From positions 1 to 9,122 of the forward strand of contig JANYAW010000132.1 in assembly GCA_025361105.1 (NCBI GenBank): a stretch of 9,122 bases of DNA, in the 5' to 3' direction. Below the pieces are notes generated by a model that did no database searches, had not been told where the DNA came from, and saw only the letters and a program-made list of their open reading frames with translations. The translations under genes and the position numbers were made by a program. Source of the DNA: Rhodocyclaceae bacterium (GTDB lineage Bacteria; Pseudomonadota; Gammaproteobacteria; Burkholderiales; Rhodocyclaceae). Each line of letters opens with the position of its first letter. Positions within the stretch are counted from its first letter, which is position 1. Below are positions 1 through 5,476 of this stretch, piece after piece.

Positions 1-87
1 GGTGCTGGCGTGGAGTCTGGGCTTATTACAGCCCAGCTGCTCCACAGGCGCGAAGCAGTGCTTCACGAAACCCCGCTCCGCCGCCAT
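1..87 (-). CDS. possible partial ORF downstream of spuC, unknown
   Basis: An ATG on the minus strand (bases 85-87) shares one base with the TGA stop of the aminotransferase gene (87-89), a TGATG overlap typical of translational coupling. The frame stays open for all 29 codons to the window edge. The visible protein begins MAAERGFVKHC and shows no signal peptide or recognisable motif. It is therefore unlike a periplasmic polyamine-binding protein such as SpuD, the gene that follows spuC in Pseudomonas. No good Shine-Dalgarno precedes the ATG. An alternative is that this is non-coding 3' sequence holding a hairpin (10-45). Open frames this short occur by chance, so support is weak. Confidence 0.2.
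   Translation of the reverse strand, partial: MAAERGFVKHCFAPVEQLGCNKPRLHAST
10..45 (-). repeat. inverted repeat (stem-loop) downstream of spuC
   Basis: GTGGAG-T-CTGGGC (10-22) pairs with GCCCAG-CTG-CTCCAC (31-45) around the 8-base loop TTATTACA. This gives two 6-bp GC-rich stems separated by a small asymmetric bulge. A second short hairpin, GAAGC-AGT-GCTTC, lies at 52-64. Neither is followed by a T-tract on the minus strand, so a classical intrinsic terminator is not supported. They may be a structured 3' end of the spu operon transcript, or simply part of coding sequence if the partial ORF here is real. Confidence 0.4.
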
Positions 88-1454
88 CAACCCAAAGCAT
101 TTGCCTTGATTTCCTCTAACGCCTTATCCAAACACTTGCATATCAAGGCGAACATCTCATCCACTTGTGCATGCGTAATCACAAACGGTGGCGCGAGTAT
201 CAGGCGATCGCCGACGGCGCGCATGATCACCCCGTTGCCAAATAAATGCCGACGACAAAGCATGCCGATGCCGAGATCGGGATCGAACATTTGCAGCGTG
301 GATTTATTTTTCATCAATACCAGTCCGCCCATCAGCCCTATGGCATTGGCTACGCCAACCAGCGGATGATCGGTGAGCGCTTCAAATTGCTGCTTGAAAT
401 ACGGGCCTATGTCGTCGTGAATACGTTCGATTAATTTCTCGCGCCGCAAAATCGCCATGTTTTCCAGCGCCACTGCACAAGCCACGGGATGCCCGGAGTA
501 GGTGAAACCGTGATTGAAATCGCTGCCTTTTTCTATCAAGGCATCGGCCACTTTATCGCCCACCAATACGCCGCCAAGCGGGATGTAGCCTGAGCTAACG
601 CCTTTGGCAAAGGTGATCAAATCGGGCTGATAGCCGAGCGTTTGGCAACCAAACCAGGTACCCAATCGACCGAAGCCGCAGATCACTTCGTCGGACACCA
701 GCAACACGTCGTATTTTCGGCAAATGCGCTGTATCTCCGGCCAATAGGTGCGTGGGGGAATGATGACGCCGCCCGCGCCTTGTACCGGTTCGCCAATGAA
801 CGCGGCGACTTTTTCTGCGCCCAGCTCAAGGATTTTTTCTTCCAGCCATGACGCAGCTTTGAGACCGAAGGCATCCTCACTCAGGCCTTGGCCGTGTTCG
901 AAATAGTAGGGTTGCTGAATGTGGGCAACACCCGGGATCGGCAAGTCGCCTTGCTCGTGCATATAGCTCATGCCACTGAGCGAAGCACCGCAAACGGTGG
1001 AGCCGTGATAGCCGTTATGGCGCGCGATAAAAGTCTTTTTTTGCGGCTGACCCTGCACATCCCAATAACGCCTGACCATACGGAAAATCGTGTCGTTGCC
1101 TTCCGAGCCGGAGCCGGTGAAAAACACATGGTGAAAATTTTCCGGGGCGATATCGACGATGGCTTTGGCCAGATTGACGGCGGGCAAATTGGTGGTGTTG
1201 AAAAAGCTGTTGTAGTAGGGCAGCACATCCATTTGCTCGGTCGCCGCGCGGCTGAGTTCCTTGCGCCCGTAGCCGACATTGACACACCACAAGCCTGACA
1301 TGCCGTCGATAATTTTCTTGCCTTCAGAATCCCAGATGTGGATGCCATCGCCCTTGACAATGACCCGCGCACCCTTGGCCGCCAGGTCCTTGGTGTCAGT
1401 GAAAGGATGCAGATAGTGGGCGCTGTCGAGCGCTTGAATTTCGCTGGTGTTCAT
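87..1454 (-). CDS. spuC: polyamine (putrescine):pyruvate aminotransferase, class III, SpuC-like
   Basis: PLP-dependent class III (omega) aminotransferase of 455 residues, the usual full length. It is expected to transfer the terminal amino group of putrescine or related diamines to pyruvate, giving 4-aminobutyraldehyde and alanine in the cytoplasm. Visible signatures are the phosphate-binding GSGSEGND (114-121), the cofactor-stacking Tyr in HNGYHG (Y149), Asp255 in SDEV for the pyridine nitrogen, the Schiff-base Lys284 in FAKG, T318 in GFTYSGHP, and Arg412, a candidate carboxylate switch residue. The N-terminal HPFTD and GLWCVNVGYG stretches fit the SpuC/omega-transaminase group. Its ATG lies 10 bp after the stop of the glutamine synthetase-like gene. 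The Shine-Dalgarno GAGGA overlaps that stop (GTGAGGAC) with about 7 bases to the ATG, so the two are very likely co-translated. Substrate choice (putrescine, cadaverine or a gamma-glutamylated form) cannot be read from sequence. Confidence 0.88.
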   Translation of the reverse strand: MNTSEIQALDSAHYLHPFTDTKDLAAKGARVIVKGDGIHIWDSEGKKIIDGMSGLWCVNVGYGRKELSRAATEQMDVLPYYNSFFNTTNLPAVNLAKAIVDIAPENFHHVFFTGSGSEGNDTIFRMVRRYWDVQGQPQKKTFIARHNGYHGSTVCGASLSGMSYMHEQGDLPIPGVAHIQQPYYFEHGQGLSEDAFGLKAASWLEEKILELGAEKVAAFIGEPVQGAGGVIIPPRTYWPEIQRICRKYDVLLVSDEVICGFGRLGTWFGCQTLGYQPDLITFAKGVSSGYIPLGGVLVGDKVADALIEKGSDFNHGFTYSGHPVACAVALENMAILRREKLIERIHDDIGPYFKQQFEALTDHPLVGVANAIGLMGGLVLMKNKSTLQMFDPDLGIGMLCRRHLFGNGVIMRAVGDRLILAPPFVITHAQVDEMFALICKCLDKALEEIKANALG

Positions 1455-1464
1455 GAATCAGTCC

Positions 1465-2832
1465 TCACACGTTCAGCAGCAAATGCTGGCGTTCCCACGG
1501 ACTGATGACGGCGTTGTATTCACCTAGCTCCCATTCCTTTACCGCAGCGAACACGGTGACGAATTGCTTGGACAAAATGTCATGGATGTCCTTACAGTTC
1601 TTGATTCGATCCAGCGATTCGCGCAAGGTTCGCGGCAACTGATGTTTGCCATCGTAGGCGTTGCCTTTGGTTTCCGCCTCAGGTTTGATTTTGTCCATCA
1701 TGCCCAGATAGCCGCAGGCCAGCGTGGTCGCCAGCGCCAGATAAATATTCGCATCGGCGCCGACCAGGCGGTTTTCGATACGTCGCGCCACCGGTGCGGA
1801 ATGCGGCACGCGCAGACCCACCGTGCGATTGTCGGTGCCCCAACAGACATTGGTCGGCGCAGCCATGTTCTTGACCAGACGACGGTAGGAATTCACATAG
1901 GGCGCAAAAATCGCCATCGTCTCCGGCAAATAACGCTGCATACCGCCGATGAAATGCGCGAAGTTTTTGGTCGCATTGCCGTGCTTGTCGCTAAAAATAT
2001 TCGCACCGGTTTTAGTGTCGAGAATGCTGGTGTGAATGTGCATCGCGCTACCGGGTTGATTGGCCATCGGCTTAGCCATAAAGGTCGCATACATATTGTG
2101 GCGAAACGCCGCTTCGCGCACGGTGCGCTTGAACGTGAATACGCTGTCGGCCAATTCCAGCGCATTGCCATGGAGGAAATTGATTTCCATTTGGCCGGTG
2201 CCGATTTCGTGAATCAGCGTATCAATATCGAGCTTTTGCGCTTTGCAGTAATCGTAAATATCTTCAAACAAAGGATCGAATTCATTGACAGCGTCGATGC
2301 TGTACGACTGCCGCCCCGACTCGGCGCGACCACTGCGGCCTATAGGTGGTTGCAGCGGCAAATCGGGATCAGTATTTCGTGCCGTAATGTAAAACTCCAG
2401 CTCCGGCGCGACCACCGGCTCCCAGCCTTGTTTTTTGTATAAATCGAGCACGCGATGCAGCACGCTGCGCGAAGCGAATTCGACCAAGCGACCATCTGAG
2501 TGATAACAATCGTGAATCACAATCGCCGTCGGATCAGTGGCCCACGGCACGATACGCACGGTCGACGGATCGGGTTTCAAAACCATATCCAGATCGATTT
2601 CGTTAATCACATCGTAGTAAGGCCCTTCCTCCGGAAAACTTCCCGTGACCGTCATGCCCATAATTGCTTCGGGCAAACGCAGGCCGCGCTCCTCGACAAA
2701 TTTTTCACGCGGGGTGATCTTGCCGCGCGCCGTGCCGGTCAAATCCGGCACCATGCATTCGACCTCGGTCACACGGTGCTCGTTGAGCCACGCGTCCATT
2801 TCCGCGTATTGCATCTGTTCTCGATTCGACAT
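1465..2832 (-). CDS. spuB: gamma-glutamylpolyamine (putrescine) synthetase, glutamine synthetase family
   Basis: Glutamine synthetase-fold ligase of 455 residues. By family and context it joins glutamate to putrescine or another polyamine with ATP (PuuA/SpuB type) rather than to ammonia. Domains are an N-terminal beta-grasp (about 15-110) and a C-terminal catalytic domain. Candidate metal and nucleotide ligands are E144 (PELEFY), E209 and E216 (HEIGTGQMEINF), H265/H267 (GSAMHIHTS), the Arg pair in NSYRRL (317-318), R341 (GLRVP) and E353 (RIENR). A longer in-frame start exists at 2901. The ATG at 2832 is preferred because it has a good Shine-Dalgarno (AGGGGA, 6-base spacing) and because the longer form would add a 23-residue hydrophobic extension reading back into spuA. 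It lies 31 bp after spuA and 10 bp before spuC. The exact amine substrate is inferred from neighbours. Confidence 0.9.
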   Translation of the reverse strand: MSNREQMQYAEMDAWLNEHRVTEVECMVPDLTGTARGKITPREKFVEERGLRLPEAIMGMTVTGSFPEEGPYYDVINEIDLDMVLKPDPSTVRIVPWATDPTAIVIHDCYHSDGRLVEFASRSVLHRVLDLYKKQGWEPVVAPELEFYITARNTDPDLPLQPPIGRSGRAESGRQSYSIDAVNEFDPLFEDIYDYCKAQKLDIDTLIHEIGTGQMEINFLHGNALELADSVFTFKRTVREAAFRHNMYATFMAKPMANQPGSAMHIHTSILDTKTGANIFSDKHGNATKNFAHFIGGMQRYLPETMAIFAPYVNSYRRLVKNMAAPTNVCWGTDNRTVGLRVPHSAPVARRIENRLVGADANIYLALATTLACGYLGMMDKIKPEAETKGNAYDGKHQLPRTLRESLDRIKNCKDIHDILSKQFVTVFAAVKEWELGEYNAVISPWERQHLLLNV

Positions 2833-2863
2833 CTTGGTTCCCCTAATAATTCTTGCGACGATG

Positions 2864-3622
2864 TTACTTGCTATCGCGATAACGACGGCAGGCATCGCCA
2901 AATGCGCTAAACAATTTCACCGAATCCGGATTGTCCATCACCTTCCATTCGGGATGCCATTGCACCGCCAGTGCAAAGCCTTGTGCCGATTCAACCCGCA
3001 CCGCTTCAATTTGTCCATCTGGCGCTATCGCCTCAGCCACCAAACCCGCACCGAGGCAATCTATGCCTTGTCCATGCACCGAATTCACCCGTATTGCCGC
3101 CGCACCGCCGAGCAAATTTTGCAGGGCACCGCCATCCAGCAAAGTGACCGGATGCGCCGGCCCGTATTGCACTTCGAGTGGCTGTGTGTCGTCCTCACGA
3201 TGATCAAGCCGCCCCGGCACCGCATGAACTTCTTGATGCAAAGTGCCGCCCATCGCCACATTGATTTCCTGAAAGCCGCGACAAATCCCAAACACTGGCA
3301 TGCCGATTTCAAGCGCCGCTTTGATCAAGGGCAAAGTCGTTTCGTCACGCGCCGTATCAATCAACATGTCAGGGCTATGCGGGGTTTGCCCGTAGTGCTT
3401 CGGCTCTACATTCGATGCCGACCCGGTGAGCAACAAGCCATCAAGCAAGGCGAGTAATTGCTGGCGATCTTGCGCATCACCCATGGCCGGCAAGAGCAGC
3501 GGCGTGCAGCCCGCAGCAAGTGCAATCGCATCGACATATTTGCGTCCGACCACATGGTAATCATGGTTGCCGATGGCTTTGATGCAAGTGGGAATTCCAA
3601 CAATGGGGCGGCGTTCGCTCAT
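2864..3622 (-). CDS. spuA: gamma-glutamyl-gamma-aminobutyrate hydrolase, PuuD/SpuA-like
   Basis: Class I glutamine amidotransferase-like hydrolase (peptidase C26 family), 252 residues, normal length for PuuD. It is expected to split gamma-glutamyl-GABA into glutamate and GABA, the last step of the gamma-glutamylated putrescine route. The nucleophile elbow FGICRGFQE carries Cys114, and the distal catalytic pair His223 and Glu225 sits in QWHPEW. The N-terminus (RPIVGIPTC) and LLLTGSASNVEP are typical of PuuD. An upstream in-frame start at 3691 would add 23 residues. The ATG at 3622 is chosen because TTAGGA precedes it with about 6 bases and the family starts here. It is the first gene of the spuABC cluster. 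Only 65 bp separate it from ccdB on the same strand, so it needs its own promoter there or is read through from ccdAB. Confidence 0.9.
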   Translation of the reverse strand: MSERRPIVGIPTCIKAIGNHDYHVVGRKYVDAIALAAGCTPLLLPAMGDAQDRQQLLALLDGLLLTGSASNVEPKHYGQTPHSPDMLIDTARDETTLPLIKAALEIGMPVFGICRGFQEINVAMGGTLHQEVHAVPGRLDHREDDTQPLEVQYGPAHPVTLLDGGALQNLLGGAAAIRVNSVHGQGIDCLGAGLVAEAIAPDGQIEAVRVESAQGFALAVQWHPEWKVMDNPDSVKLFSAFGDACRRYRDSK

Positions 3623-3644
3623 GGTGATTCCTAATTTGTGGTGG

Positions 3645-3670
3645 TCAGCCGACACTTGTCTGTTGACTGA
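3645..3670 (-). promoter_or_regulatory. imperfect palindrome in the spuA leader, candidate operator
   Basis: The only gap between ccdB and spuA (3623-3687) contains an interrupted palindrome with arms TCAGCCGACA (3645-3654) and TGTTGACTGA (3661-3670), 8 of 10 positions complementary. An overlapping inner palindrome GACA-CT-TGTC lies at 3651-3660. On the minus strand a TATAAC -10-like box (3680-3685) lies just upstream of it, but no good -35 is seen at 16-18 bp. The palindrome would sit near the start of a spu transcript, where a repressor responding to polyamines could bind. This is positional inference and the regulator is not in the window. Confidence 0.3.
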
Positions 3671-3687
3671 CTTGGTGTGGTTATAGC

Positions 3688-3987
3688 TCAAAAGCCTTGC
3701 ATCAAGAAGTCGATCGCCGCAACGATTTCGGCTCTTTGGTGAACCATGGTTGTAAGCGGCTGCTTGAGAATCGCGCTGGGTACGGCCGCCATGAACTGGG
3801 TTGCCATAACCATTTCCTTGCCTCCGATGGAAAACGTCGGGTTCAGCACTCGCGCAGCGAGCGGTGCTTTGGCGCGTGGCAACAGCGGCACAACGACGCG
3901 AGTTTTCAAATGATCAAGCAGCTGAGACTGAACCACCAGCAAGAATCCGGCACCGTCCGGATTTGCATGAACATCGAAGCGCGCCAT
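3688..3987 (-). CDS. ccdB: CcdB-family toxin (DNA gyrase inhibitor)
   Basis: A 99-residue protein matching CcdB in length and layout: N-terminal ARFDVHANPDG, then VQSQLLDHLKTRVVVPL (19-35) resembling VQSDIIDTPGRRMVIPL of F-plasmid CcdB, MATQFMAAVP (61-70) resembling MMTTDMASVP, and a C-terminal helix ending in DFLMQGF. CcdB toxins poison the GyrA subunit of DNA gyrase unless bound by CcdA. Here the F-plasmid C-terminal Trp-Gly-Ile is replaced by Gln-Gly-Phe, so the strength or mode of gyrase poisoning is uncertain. A TTG codon directly precedes the ATG. The ATG (3987) is chosen because GGAG lies 6 bases upstream and it overlaps the ccdA stop by one base (TGATG), the usual coupled arrangement. 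The promoter is upstream of ccdA. Confidence 0.88.
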   Translation of the reverse strand: MARFDVHANPDGAGFLLVVQSQLLDHLKTRVVVPLLPRAKAPLAARVLNPTFSIGGKEMVMATQFMAAVPSAILKQPLTTMVHQRAEIVAAIDFLMQGF

Positions 3988-4235
3988 CAAAAGCTCCGAT
4001 ATTTTTCAAGTGGCAAACCGTGCTTTTCAAAATACACGTTCGAGCTATCGAGTGCGGCGTGATTTTCGGCCAGCCACAGTTCCGTGCGCTTATCCGCAAT
4101 CGCCTGCGCCAAGCCAGTCTCGGCGGCTTTTGAAACATTGACATCGAGCGCTTTGGCCGCTGCCAACAAATGCCGATTGATGGAAACATTGGTGGCCTTC
4201 TTTTGCGCCTTGGCAATGGCAGTCTGTGTCGTCAT
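3987..4235 (-). CDS. ccdA: CcdA-family antitoxin
   Basis: An 82-residue antitoxin, slightly longer than the 72-residue F-plasmid CcdA. Residues about 14-50 form a ribbon-helix-helix DNA-binding domain: beta strand TNVSIN, helix HLLAAAKAL, the turn DVNVSKAAE, then a second helix. The C-terminal part ELWLAENHAALDSSNVYFEK (52-71) and the ending EKYRSF resemble the CcdB-binding tail of CcdA (ERWKAENQ...ENRDW). It should neutralise CcdB and, with CcdB, repress its own promoter. The ATG has GGAG with about 7 bases of spacing. The stop overlaps the ccdB start. A perfect 12-bp palindrome lies 28 bp upstream of the start codon, a plausible autoregulatory operator. Confidence 0.88.
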   Translation of the reverse strand: MTTQTAIAKAQKKATNVSINRHLLAAAKALDVNVSKAAETGLAQAIADKRTELWLAENHAALDSSNVYFEKHGLPLEKYRSF

Positions 4236-4262
4236 TTTTCATCTCCATATTTATGCGTATAG

Positions 4263-4274
4263 TTCATGCATGAA
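4263..4274. promoter_or_regulatory. perfect 12-bp palindrome upstream of ccdA, candidate CcdAB operator
   Basis: TTCATGCATGAA is fully self-complementary and lies 28-39 bp upstream of the ccdA ATG. On the minus strand a weak promoter-like pair precedes it: TTTCCT (4297-4302), a 17-base spacer, then TAATAT (4274-4279). The predicted transcription start would fall inside the palindrome, a good position for autorepression by a ribbon-helix-helix antitoxin. The palindrome is seen directly. The promoter boxes are poor matches and the operator role is inferred. Confidence 0.4.
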
Positions 4275-4306
4275 TATTAGTACAGTTCAATGCACAAGGA
4301 AACACT

Positions 4307-4465
4307 TTGCCATTAACTGTTTCAACAATTTCACCAGTTGGTGCTGATGAAACAAAGGCAAAACCAGAAACCACTGCGCTACAAGGCGGTCGCACAAACG
4401 ACGTGCTCTTCGCCGTAGCGGATGATGACGCGCCGTTACCGACGCAGGTAAGATTGCCCGCATGA
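4307..4465 (+). CDS. possible small ORF (52 aa) coupled to the oxidoreductase gene
   Basis: A short plus-strand frame begins with TTG at 4307, preceded by AAGGA (4296-4300) at an ideal 6-base spacing. It ends in a TGA that overlaps the ATG of the downstream oxidoreductase gene (ATGA, 4462-4465). That gene has no clear Shine-Dalgarno of its own, so coupling would explain how it is translated. The product reads MPLTVSTISP, then a charged middle (GADETKAKPE), then NDVLFAVADDDAPLPTQV. I recognise no domain, signal peptide or membrane segment. Its first half uses A/T-ending codons (TCA, ACA, CCA) unlike the neighbours, so it may be foreign, a remnant, or leader sequence rather than a gene. An inverted repeat (4318-4354) lies inside it. 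Confidence 0.33.
   Translation: MPLTVSTISPVGADETKAKPETTALQGGRTNDVLFAVADDDAPLPTQVRLPA
4318..4354 (+). repeat. nested inverted repeat in the ccdA/oxidoreductase intergenic region
   Basis: Outer arms TGTTTCA (4318-4324) and TGAAACA (4348-4354) are perfect inverted copies. Inside them, CACCA (4332-4336) and TGGTG (4339-4343) form a second perfect pair separated by two bases. The transcript could fold into a 7-bp stem, an asymmetric internal loop (7 and 4 bases) and a short upper stem. There is no T-tract, so it is not an intrinsic terminator. It could be an operator for the oxidoreductase transcript or RNA leader structure; either role is speculative. Confidence 0.3.
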
Positions 4466-5454
4466 TTCCACTTTCCGTACTGGACCTCGCGCCGATTCTG
4501 CAAGGCAACAGCGCCGCAGACTCTTTTCGCACTACGCTCAGCCTCGCTCAGCATTGCGAACGCTGGGGTTATCGGCGTTATTGGTTGGCCGAACATCACG
4601 GCATGCCTGGCATCGCCAGTGCGGCGACGGCGGTGGTTATCGGCCATGTGGCGGCCGGCACTTCGACGATACGCGTGGGGGCGGGTGGTGTCATGTTGCC
4701 CAACCATGCGCCACTGGTGATTGCCGAGCAGTTTGGGACGCTTGAGTCGTTGTTTCCGGGGCGGATTGATTTGGGCTTGGGACGCGCGCCGGGGACGGAT
4801 CAAACCACCATGCGCGCACTGCGGCGCAATCTGGATGCGGATGTGGATCAGTTTCCACAGGACGTGTTGGAACTGATGCATTATTTTCAAGCTGAGCAAG
4901 CCAATCAAGCCGTCCGTGCCGTGCCCGGTGCGGGGTTGAATGTGCCATTGTGGATACTCGGTTCGAGTTTATTTGGCGCACAGCTGGCCGCGCATCTGGG
5001 GCTACCGTTTGCATTCGCTTCGCATTTTGCACCGCAACAGATGATGCAGGCGATTGCGCTTTATCGTCGCGATTTTCAGCCCTCGAGTCAATTGACCCAG
5101 CCTTATGTGATGCTCGGCTTCAATGTATTTACTGCCGAGAGCGACAGCGCCGCGCAGTTTTTGGCCAGTTCGATGCAGCAAGCTTTTGTGAAGTTGCGCC
5201 GTGGCACGCCGGGGCAATTCCCGCCGCCGATTGATAATTTTTTGGGGACCTTGCCTGCCGCGGACAAGTTTTTGCTCGAGCAGGTTTTGTCGTGTTCGGC
5301 GATAGGTTCGGCGGCGACGGTTGGTGATTCCATTACGGCATTTATCGCGCGCACCGGTGCGGACGAACTGATGATTGCCTCGTCGATTTTCGATCATCAA
5401 GCGCGCCTTCGCTCTTACGAAATTTTGGCCGAGGTCGCGCAACAAATTCCCTAA
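4462..5454 (+). CDS. yhbW: LLM class flavin-dependent oxidoreductase, YhbW-like (MsnO8 family)
   Basis: Luciferase-like monooxygenase fold (TIM barrel using reduced FMN), 330 residues, close to E. coli YhbW in length and in many stretches: LDLAPI at the N-terminus, RYWLAEHHGMPGIASAAT (39-56), GAGGVMLPNHAPLVIAEQFG (73-92), PGRIDLGLGRAPGTDQTTMRA (99-119), LGSSLFGAQLAA, FAFASHFAP, SMQQAFVKLRRGTPGQ and IFDHQARL near the C-terminus. Cytoplasmic, with reduced flavin probably supplied by a separate reductase. The physiological substrate of this subgroup is not known to me. The ATG at 4462 is the first in frame after an upstream stop and matches the family start. It has only a poor Shine-Dalgarno and overlaps the stop of a possible 52-codon ORF. 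The MFS transporter gene follows after 22 bp, suggesting one transcript. Confidence 0.88.
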   Translation: MIPLSVLDLAPILQGNSAADSFRTTLSLAQHCERWGYRRYWLAEHHGMPGIASAATAVVIGHVAAGTSTIRVGAGGVMLPNHAPLVIAEQFGTLESLFPGRIDLGLGRAPGTDQTTMRALRRNLDADVDQFPQDVLELMHYFQAEQANQAVRAVPGAGLNVPLWILGSSLFGAQLAAHLGLPFAFASHFAPQQMMQAIALYRRDFQPSSQLTQPYVMLGFNVFTAESDSAAQFLASSMQQAFVKLRRGTPGQFPPPIDNFLGTLPAADKFLLEQVLSCSAIGSAATVGDSITAFIARTGADELMIASSIFDHQARLRSYEILAEVAQQIP

Positions 5455-5476
5455 TACTCGACTCGCCGATGCAAGC

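Noticed and set aside
1564..2442. 292-codon open frame on the plus strand inside spuB
   Set aside because: It lies fully antisense to the well-supported glutamine synthetase-family gene, its product is His/Arg/Gln-rich with no recognisable motif, and it has no convincing ribosome-binding site.
2833..2901. N-terminal extension of the glutamine synthetase-like protein
   Set aside because: It would overlap the end of spuA and lacks a ribosome-binding site, while AGGGGA stands just before the ATG at 2832.
2645..3457. 270-codon plus-strand open frame across spuA and the start of spuB
   Set aside because: It is antisense to two genes with clear catalytic motifs, and its Arg/His/Ile-rich composition is typical of a shadow frame.
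4261..4360. Possible integron attC site next to ccdAB
   Set aside because: CcdAB pairs occur as integron cassettes, so I looked for the inverted core boxes (RYYYAAC/GTTRRRY) on both sides of the pair and found no convincing set. The nested repeat here does not match that layout.
4264..4908. 214-codon minus-strand open frame over the oxidoreductase start and intergenic region
   Set aside because: Most of it is antisense to the YhbW-like gene. The part in the intergenic region is Ser/Val/Ala-rich, and the opposite frame there has better start and coupling signals.
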